From assembly GCA_949935895.1 (NCBI GenBank), contig CATLGL010000051.1, positions 1 to 10,432 on the forward strand: a stretch of DNA of 10,432 nt, written 5' to 3'. The stretch is from an uncultured Clostridia bacterium. GTDB taxonomy: Bacteria; Bacillota; Clostridia; TANB77; CAG-508. Below the pieces are notes generated by a model. The model did no database searches, was not told the DNA's origin, and saw nothing but the letters and a program-made list of their open reading frames with translations. Of this stretch, positions 5,612-10,432 are shown piece by piece (positions within the stretch are counted from its first letter, which is position 1; every line of letters begins with the position of its first letter). Both the position numbers and the translations under genes were made by a program.

Positions 5612-6278
5612 CTATTTATATGAATAAATTTTTTCCATGCGACCATATACCAAATCAACCCAATTGGTTGTTTTTGGACAAAAGTTTTTTTGTACATCTT
5701 TTAATGTTTTTCCTTCATAGTATGCTCCACCTTCTGTTAAATACTGCCTATGTAACAATTTTGCTGCTGCTTCTAGTCCCTCTTCTTCTGAAGCAAATTG
5801 AAGCATTTTTCCTTTAGACATCATACTAATGTAATTACATTTTTCTCTATGCCTTTTTGTAATGCCCCAACCGTGATTCTGCTGAAATAAGACCACAAAA
5901 AAACACCTCATTTATGCCATATTTCTGGCATAAATCATATATGATATCACTATTTTGATAAAAAAACCCAGAGGTATCTAATTTCAAATTTTTCATCCAT
6001 GCTTTAAAGACCTCCTTCGAAACACCACAACGAATACTTAAATCCATATCTTTTGAAATTGTTATGTTGATATCTTGTCTTTGTGAAGACCTTGATGTTA
6101 AATGTATTTCTCTTTCATGAATTTCCATAGATTGCTCTAACTTATTACTTTCTTGTACTTGTTGTATCATTTCATTATTAGAAGTAGTTATGGGGATTAT
6201 ACTAATACAAGTAATCATAATCATACTAAACAGTGTTGTTCGCTTAATCAAAAGCAGAAGCTTTTCTTTTCTTATCAT
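5612..6278 (-). CDS. Secreted glucosaminidase/lysozyme-like protein, reading frame requires one +1 shift at CGG 5873-5871
   Basis: Probable peptidoglycan hydrolase of the glucosaminidase (PF01832-like) lysozyme fold. It starts at ATG 6278 with AAGGGATG upstream. Residues 1-33 are a basic, then hydrophobic export signal or membrane anchor. Residues 34-100 are polar and unrecognised. The domain begins near 105 with SDIIYDLCQKYGINEVFFCGLISAES, whose Glu134 is the likely catalytic acid. Codon 136 is CGG; in frame, translation ends 7 codons later. Skipping the C restores AESGWGITKRHR, then FASEEEGLEAAAKLL, YLTEGGAYYEGKTL and NWVDLVYGRMEKI, all typical of the family, with TAG at 5612-5614 and 221 residues in total. 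The 3' half could be mistaken for a separate gene starting at 5911, but that start has no logic. Its own promoter and terminators make it monocistronic. The substrate bond is not determinable. Confidence 0.8.
5870..5876 (-). other. Candidate +1 frameshift site in the glucosaminidase gene (TCA CGG T)
   Basis: Zero frame reads TCA CGG TTG GGG; skipping C5873 reads TCA GGT TGG GGC. The shifted frame gives the family motif AESGWG, directly after the presumed catalytic Glu. The zero-frame product would end at LGHYKKA and lack half of the lysozyme fold. Confidence 0.7.
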
Positions 6279-6321
6279 TATTTTAACATCCCTTCAAGTG
6301 TAATTTTGCACTATGCCTCTT

Positions 6322-6350
6322 ATATTAGCATATATTTCTGTTTTCGTCAA
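6322..6350 (-). promoter_or_regulatory. Sigma-A promoter of the glucosaminidase gene
   Basis: TTGACG (6345-6350) and TAATAT (6322-6327) on the minus strand, spaced exactly 17 bp. The predicted start is near 6315, giving a leader of about 37 nt. The -10 overlaps one arm of an inverted repeat that may be an operator. Confidence 0.85.
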
Positions 6351-6377
6351 ATCTTGCTTAATTATTGATATGCTAAT
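6324..6377. repeat. 10-bp inverted repeat flanking the glucosaminidase promoter (possible operator pair)
   Basis: ATTAGCATAT (6324-6333) and its exact reverse complement ATATGCTAAT (6368-6377). One arm overlaps the -10 box and the other lies upstream of the -35. The arm centres are 44 bp apart, about four helical turns, which would suit a regulator binding both on one DNA face. No regulator is identified. Confidence 0.45.
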
Positions 6378-6530
6378 TTTATCATAATATGCCTTTGTCC
6401 TTTATAATAGATAAAAAATTATCATTTTGTTATATCACAAAAAAACCACCCCTCCTTTTTCACTCACTACATTACTAGCAAATTAAAAGAATGGGTAGCC
6501 TGCTTTTTGCTATAGAACCCTTTCTATTTC

Positions 6531-6929
6531 TTATTTGGTTCTATTTTGAAATACTTCAACTATGCTTTCACCTTTTCTAAGTCGGCGTAACTCTTTTTTC
6601 TGATTTTCGTGAAATACATAGATTTTTTTCACATACTCCATACTACTTGTTGTGTCCCATACAATCATAACGATTGCAGAAGAATCAGCTATTTCGTATT
6701 TTTCTGTATCATACACTATTGGTTGGATAGCACATGTTGTTGCCATAGTGGCATTTTCAATGGAAAGATACTGAAAAGAAATGATATAGTATTTTTCTTT
6801 TATTTTTATCATTTCTCCTACTTGTACAAAATCCTTCCGTTGCACAAGTCTGCCAACATAGATTAAATTTTTAAGTATACAAAACTTTTCTATGTCTTTG
6901 ACAACTCCTGGTATTGTTAAATATTTCAT
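6531..6929 (-). CDS. Hypothetical protein, 132 aa
   Basis: I do not recognise this protein. It looks real: ATG 6929 has AAAGGAG just upstream and a near-consensus promoter about 75 bp further up. The predicted product is soluble, without a signal peptide or clear membrane segment, and rich in beta-prone stretches (NLIYVGRLVQ, KYYIISFQYLSI, SSAIVMIVWDTTSS, VKKIYVF). It ends in a basic, charged tail (KKELRRLRKGES). Its arginine codons include CGG (codon 31), CGC and CGA, richer in G+C than its neighbours', which may mean a different origin. Codon 31 is the only in-frame CGG I found in the window where the frame is not broken. A +1 shift there would end after six more codons. It is divergent from clpE and 252 nt upstream of the glucosaminidase gene, which has its own promoter. 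No function can be assigned. Confidence 0.65.
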   Translation of the reverse strand: MKYLTIPGVVKDIEKFCILKNLIYVGRLVQRKDFVQVGEMIKIKEKYYIISFQYLSIENATMATTCAIQPIVYDTEKYEIADSSAIVMIVWDTTSSMEYVKKIYVFHENQKKELRRLRKGESIVEVFQNRTK

Positions 6930-7003
6930 ACCACTCCTTTCGCCTATCTACATCCATATTTCTAATATAGCTAGGTCTTGCTGCTGGTTTTTACGTTATG
7001 GTA

Positions 7004-7032
7004 ATTATATTACTTTTACATAATTTAGTCAA
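7004..7032 (-). promoter_or_regulatory. Sigma-A promoter of the hypothetical gene at 6531-6929
   Basis: TTGACT (7027-7032) and TATAAT (7004-7009) on the minus strand with a 17-bp spacer. The predicted start is near 6997, leaving a leader of about 68 nt. The 305-bp divergent region 6930-7234 holds this promoter and the clpE promoter; I see no gene in it. Confidence 0.85.
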
Positions 7033-7166
7033 GTTATATTTTATGTGGTTCAACTTTTTTCCATTTTCTATTTTTTTCCTCTTATTAAGCATTTATGTAC
7101 ACTTTATACTCCCTTCGTGTTCACAAAAAATTTACTTAATTTGTTATTGTTCCTATTCTTATTTTC

Positions 7167-7195
7167 TTGACTTTTTGTGATTTTTCTTGTATGAT
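7167..7195 (+). promoter_or_regulatory. Sigma-A promoter of clpE, with a weak CtsR-like heptad pair
   Basis: TTGACT (7167-7172) and TATGAT (7190-7195), 17-bp spacer. The -35 lies in CTTGACT-TTT-TGTGATT (7166-7182), a degenerate version of the tandem heptads bound by the heat-shock repressor CtsR (reverse-strand form TTTGACY). The first heptad matches well and the second poorly, so CtsR control is only a suggestion. Confidence 0.8.
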
Positions 7196-7234
7196 ATACT
7201 AATAGAAAAAAGAAAAAGTTAGGAGATTTTACCA

Positions 7235-9526
7235 ATGTTATGCTCTGTTTGTAAAAAAAATACAGCAATTATTTTTATTAATAAACAAAAAGAAGAAGAA
7301 TCTTCCTCTTTAGAAGGATTTTGTTATAATTGTGCTAAAGAAAAAGGAATTAATCCTTTGGAAGTACTTGCTAAACAAGCTACCTTTTTAGAAGGAGACT
7401 CTGTTAATTTAGAAGATATGACAGCTCAATTTGAAACAATTTTTAAAGATTTAACTGAAAATTTATCTAATAATGACATTGCACTAAATTCTGCAACAGC
7501 AATTCCTTTTAATACTTTATTTAATATGAATGAACATACAGAAAATACCACTGAAGAAGATAGTCAAAATAATTCTAGTAAAAAAATAAAGGTTGATAAA
7601 AAAGTAAAACAAAAAAAGACAAAATTTTTAGATACATATGGTACTAATTTAACTATAAAAGCTAAAAATAATGAATTAGATGTTGTTATTGGTAGAGATA
7701 AAGAAATTCAACGCATTATTCAAATTTTAAATCGTCGTTGCAAAAATAACCCTTGTCTAATTGGAGAACCTGGCGTTGGAAAAACAGCAATTGCACAAGG
7801 TCTTGCCATCAAAATTGCAAATCGAAATGTTCCTGCTAAATTATTAAATAAAGAAGTCTATTTATTAGACATGACCGCGATGATTGCTGGCACTCAATTT
7901 AGAGGTCAATTTGAAGGAAGAATGAAGACACTAATTGATGAATGTAAAGCATGTGGTAATATTATTTTAGTAATTGATGAAATTCATAATATTATGGGTG
8001 CAGGTGATGCAGAAAACTCTAACAATGCTGCTAATATTCTAAAACCTTCTCTTGCAAATGGCGAAATTCAATTAATTGGAACAACCACTCTAAAAGAATA
8101 CCGTAAATATATTGAAAAAGATACTGCATTAGAAAGAAGATTTCAACCTGTAATAGTAGAAGAACCAAGTATTGAAGATACTGTTAAAATTTTAGATGGT
8201 ATTAAGAAATATTATGAAGACTATCATAAAGTAAAAATTTCAACCGACATAATTGAAAAAACAGTAATGATGTCTGAACAATATATTCATGACCGTTTTT
8301 TACCAGATAAAGCAATTGACATTTTAGATGAAGCTTGCTCTCGTATTAACTTAAATAATAAAGAACTATTTCAATTAGAATTATTAAAAAATGAGTTAAA
8401 AATTGTTCAAGAAGAAAAAGAGGAGGCAGCAACAGCTGATTCAACAGAGGATTACCAAAAAGCTGCTGATTTAAAAACAAAAGAATGTAAATTAGAAGAA
8501 AAGATTGCAGAGTTAACCAAAAAAGCAAAGCCAAAACAATTAACAACTCAAGATATTGCTCTTGTAATTGAGCATTGGACCAAAATTCCTGTTCAAAAAA
8601 TTACAGAAGAAGAAACCAAAAAACTTCTAAACTTAGAGCAAAATCTTCATAAACATATTATTGGTCAAAACGAAGCTGTATCTGCTGTTGCAAGAGCCAT
8701 TAGAAGAAATCGTGCAGGGCTAAAAAGCACCAAAAGACCACCCTCTTTTATTTTTGTTGGTCCTACTGGTGTTGGAAAAACAGAACTTGCTAAATCTTTA
8801 AGTTATGAAATGTTTGGTCGCAAGGATTCCATTATTCGTATTGATATGTCGGAATACATGGAAAGCCACTCTACTTCTAAACTAATTGGTTCTCCTCCAG
8901 GATATGTTGGTTATGACGATGCTGGTCAATTAACTGAAAAAGTTAAACGTCATCCATATTCCATTCTTTTATTTGATGAAATTGAAAAAGCACATCCTGA
9001 TGTATTTAATATTTTACTTCAAGTATTAGATGATGGAAAACTGACTGACTCACAGGGAAATCATATTAGTTTCGAAAATACCATTATTATTATGACTTCT
9101 AATGCTGGTTCTAACCTAAATAATAATTCTATTGGATTTGGAAAAGAAGCTACCATTGATAAAAATAAAATTCAAGATAGTTTAAAACAAACTTTTCGAC
9201 CTGAATTTTTAAATCGTGTAGATGAAATTATTGTCTTTGATAGTCTAAATCAAGAACAATTATTACAGATTGTTGATTTAATGCTAGAAGATACTAAAAA
9301 TGCGTTAAAAAATAAACTGATTTCTCTTCATATTACAAAGGAGGCAAAAGAATATTTACTAGAAAAAGGGACTGATTATAAATATGGTGCAAGACCTCTT
9401 CGTAGAGCAATTCAAAAATATGTTGAAGATATTTTATCAGAAATGATTTTACGTTCAGAATTAGTCGATGGTCAAAATATATGTATTGACTGTAAAAACC
9501 ATGAATTAACCTTTGCTATCCAGTAA
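7235..9526 (+). CDS. clpE: ClpE-type Hsp100 ATPase with N-terminal zinc finger
   Basis: Two-domain AAA+ unfoldase that feeds damaged or regulatory proteins to ClpP. The 763-aa protein begins with a four-cysteine zinc finger (Cys3, Cys6, Cys30, Cys33), the mark of ClpE, in place of the Clp_N repeats of ClpC. A variable linker (34-130) precedes AAA1, with Walker A GEPGVGKT (177-184), Walker B ILVIDEI (244-250) and arginine residues 301-302. A short middle coiled coil (about 371-435) contains a UVR-like YQKAADLKTKECKLE. AAA2 has Walker A GPTGVGKT (509-516), Walker B ILLFDEI (577-583) and an IGF tripeptide (633-635), as expected for docking to ClpP. Bacillus ClpE is about 699 aa; the surplus is in the linker. 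AGGAGA lies 8 nt before the ATG. It is monocistronic; no ctsR, mcsA or mcsB is adjacent. Confidence 0.88.
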   Translation: MLCSVCKKNTAIIFINKQKEEESSSLEGFCYNCAKEKGINPLEVLAKQATFLEGDSVNLEDMTAQFETIFKDLTENLSNNDIALNSATAIPFNTLFNMNEHTENTTEEDSQNNSSKKIKVDKKVKQKKTKFLDTYGTNLTIKAKNNELDVVIGRDKEIQRIIQILNRRCKNNPCLIGEPGVGKTAIAQGLAIKIANRNVPAKLLNKEVYLLDMTAMIAGTQFRGQFEGRMKTLIDECKACGNIILVIDEIHNIMGAGDAENSNNAANILKPSLANGEIQLIGTTTLKEYRKYIEKDTALERRFQPVIVEEPSIEDTVKILDGIKKYYEDYHKVKISTDIIEKTVMMSEQYIHDRFLPDKAIDILDEACSRINLNNKELFQLELLKNELKIVQEEKEEAATADSTEDYQKAADLKTKECKLEEKIAELTKKAKPKQLTTQDIALVIEHWTKIPVQKITEEETKKLLNLEQNLHKHIIGQNEAVSAVARAIRRNRAGLKSTKRPPSFIFVGPTGVGKTELAKSLSYEMFGRKDSIIRIDMSEYMESHSTSKLIGSPPGYVGYDDAGQLTEKVKRHPYSILLFDEIEKAHPDVFNILLQVLDDGKLTDSQGNHISFENTIIIMTSNAGSNLNNNSIGFGKEATIDKNKIQDSLKQTFRPEFLNRVDEIIVFDSLNQEQLLQIVDLMLEDTKNALKNKLISLHITKEAKEYLLEKGTDYKYGARPLRRAIQKYVEDILSEMILRSELVDGQNICIDCKNHELTFAIQ

Positions 9527-9533
9527 TTTTTAC

Positions 9534-9570
9534 TAGCTACTGTTAATAAAGCAGTAGCTAATTTTTTATT
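9534..9570 (+). terminator. Intrinsic terminator after clpE
   Basis: Perfect 9-bp stem TAGCTACTG / CAGTAGCTA with a 9-nt loop, followed by ATTTTTTATT. It starts 8 nt after the clpE stop codon. The rest of the gap to pgsA (9571-9695) is AT-rich and shows no gene. Confidence 0.92.
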
Positions 9571-9695
9571 CATAAATCTAAATGTCCTCATTATAATCAG
9601 GTTAATTAACTCATTACCTCCTATATATAACTTCGAATTTTTTTATTTTTATGATTAAATATTAATTATATTCTATTAAATCTTTTTAAATTTGC

Positions 9696-9724
9696 TTGAC
9701 GAAATTTAGCAAAAATTGTATGAT
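9696..9724 (+). promoter_or_regulatory. Sigma-A promoter of pgsA
   Basis: TTGACG (9696-9701) and TATGAT (9719-9724) with a 17-bp spacer, about 30 bp before the pgsA start. Confidence 0.85.
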
Positions 9725-9753
9725 AGAATATATAAATTGTGGAGGAATTTTAA

Positions 9754-10347
9754 ATGACAAAACACATACCAAATATATTAACAATGCTTCGTTTTTTCTT
9801 AATTCCCTTTATTGTTTGGGGATTAAATGAAGGAAACTATATATTAGCCTTTATCTTTTTAACTATTTCTGGATTAACCGATGTATTAGATGGATTGATT
9901 GCCCGTAAATTTAATTTTATTACTAATTTTGGAAAATTGATTGATCCTCTTGCAGATAAAGCAACTCAAATCTCTGTATTAACTGTTTTAGCACTTCAAC
10001 ATTTTATTCCTTTATGGATTTTAATTGTTGTGTTATTAAAAGAATGTATTATGATTGCTGGTGCCTCCTTCTTATATGGAAAAGAACTAGTCGTATCTAG
10101 TAGATGGTATGGAAAGCTTTCTACTGTTCTATTTTATATTGCCATTGTAAGTTCTTTCTTTATTCGACAATTTAATTTGACTATTTTTAATCATCCTGAA
10201 TATAGTATGAGTCCTTTACCAGGATTTGACCAATATATTTATTATTTAGCTCTACTAATGACAGTCTTTTCTTTATTTATGTACATCAAGGCTTTTTATA
10301 CCCAAGGATATTTAAAAAAGGAAAACTTAAAAATTGAAAATAAATAA
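9754..10347 (+). CDS. pgsA: CDP-diacylglycerol-glycerol-3-phosphate 3-phosphatidyltransferase
   Basis: Integral membrane enzyme making phosphatidylglycerol phosphate from CDP-diacylglycerol and glycerol 3-phosphate, the committed step to phosphatidylglycerol and cardiolipin. The CDP-alcohol phosphatidyltransferase signature is complete: Asp43, Asp46, Gly47, Ala50, Arg51, Gly60, Asp64 and Asp68 in TDVLDGLIARK and NFGKLIDPLADK. Hydrophobic segments occur near residues 8-23, 28-42, 72-85, 87-106, 119-137 and 159-179. The opening IPNILTMLRFFLIPF is typical of PgsA. At 197 aa it has the usual length (about 190); an insert near 140-158 (LTIFNHPEYSMSPLPGFD) lengthens the last loop. GGAGGA is 7 nt before the ATG. 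It has its own promoter and a terminator overlapping its stop. Another phosphatidyltransferase of the family is possible, but PgsA fits best. Confidence 0.88.
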   Translation: MTKHIPNILTMLRFFLIPFIVWGLNEGNYILAFIFLTISGLTDVLDGLIARKFNFITNFGKLIDPLADKATQISVLTVLALQHFIPLWILIVVLLKECIMIAGASFLYGKELVVSSRWYGKLSTVLFYIAIVSSFFIRQFNLTIFNHPEYSMSPLPGFDQYIYYLALLMTVFSLFMYIKAFYTQGYLKKENLKIENK

Positions 10348-10388
10348 ATAAATAAATGGGTAATTAAAAATTATCCATTTATTTATTT
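10346..10388. terminator. Long AT-rich terminator overlapping the pgsA stop
   Basis: A 20-bp stem with one G-T pair (10346-10365 with 10369-10388) and a 3-nt AAA loop, built partly from AAAT repeats. It begins within the pgsA stop codon. T-rich arms on both strands suggest it works in both directions. Confidence 0.75.
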
Positions 10389-10432
10389 TTACCTCTTATT
10401 CTTAAAAAATTTACTCTTTAAGATATCCTTTA
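10389..10432 (-). CDS. Possible 3' end of a convergent gene
   Basis: One minus-strand frame is open from the right edge to a TAA at 10389-10391, reading KDILKSKFFKNKR as its end. The stop abuts the symmetric terminator, as expected for a convergent gene. Only 13 codons are visible, and another frame also gives a short open stretch, so this is weak. Confidence 0.3.
   Translation of the reverse strand, partial: KDILKSKFFKNKR

Noticed and set aside
3524..5876. Simple pseudogenes or sequencing errors as the explanation for the three frame breaks
   Set aside because: All other codons of the three genes are intact, none of the sites is a homopolymer run, and all three share the same rare codon and the same direction of shift. 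Not excluded without reads, but less likely.
3524..5876. Reassignment of CGG to another amino acid
   Set aside because: A plain reassignment would keep the zero frame, which leads to early stops or non-family tails in all three genes; only a one-base skip restores homology.
5612..5911. A separate 99-aa gene on the minus strand starting at 5911
   Set aside because: Its first residues come from the other frame of the glucosaminidase gene and resemble nothing; homology starts exactly at the CGG junction. It is the 3' half of the frameshifted gene.
6998..7180. Plus-strand 60-aa hydrophobic frame upstream of clpE
   Set aside because: No SD, T-rich intergenic translation, and it overlaps promoters of both flanking genes.
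8346..8546. Minus-strand frame inside clpE
   Set aside because: Antisense shadow of the coiled-coil region; leucine-rich translation of reversed AT-rich codons.
10341..10388. AAAT tandem repeats as a microsatellite or array
   Set aside because: They form the arms of the pgsA terminator stem and are only a few units long.

Overview
The window is AT-rich DNA from a Gram-positive, endospore-forming bacterium, most likely an uncultured member of the Clostridia. Evidence: a spoVA cluster (spore dipicolinate channel), a NatAB-like exporter, a Firmicutes-style L20-attenuated infC-rpmI-rplT operon, a zinc-finger ClpE-type unfoldase, strong SD sequences (AGGAGG) and near-consensus sigma-A promoters. 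Arginine is mostly AGA or CGT/CGA; CGG is almost absent.

Layout. 1-1760 (minus): ABC-2 permease, running off the left edge, preceded by its ATPase. 1991-4104 (plus): dodecin-like protein, spoVAC, spoVAD and spoVAE, closely packed and ended by a two-way terminator at 4103-4131. 4147-5277 (minus): rplT, rpmI and infC, transcribed as infC-rpmI-rplT behind a 150-nt leader with an attenuator. infC begins with an AUA codon. 5612-6278 (minus): a secreted glucosaminidase/lysozyme-like protein with its own promoter. 6531-6929 (minus): an unrecognised 132-aa protein. 7235-9526 (plus): ClpE-like Hsp100 ATPase, divergent from the previous gene. 9754-10347 (plus): PgsA-type phosphatidyltransferase, with a possible convergent gene entering from the right edge.

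The main finding is a recurring reading-frame break. spoVAD, spoVAE and the glucosaminidase gene each need exactly one +1 frameshift. In all three the break is at an in-frame CGG codon: skipping its C gives a glycine codon (GGA, GGA, GGT) that restores a conserved motif (GGSGCAC in SpoVAD, FFGYIA in SpoVAE, AESGWG in the glucosaminidase) and the expected length. I found only one other in-frame CGG in the genes of the window, in the unrecognised 6531-6929 gene, where reading continues in frame. This suggests +1 frameshifting or four-base decoding at CGGN in this organism rather than three unrelated mutations. It could be an undescribed recoding system.

The genes are otherwise a mix of housekeeping (translation factors, phospholipid synthesis, proteostasis) and sporulation functions. 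A dodecin-like gene leading the spoVA operon is a further unusual point.
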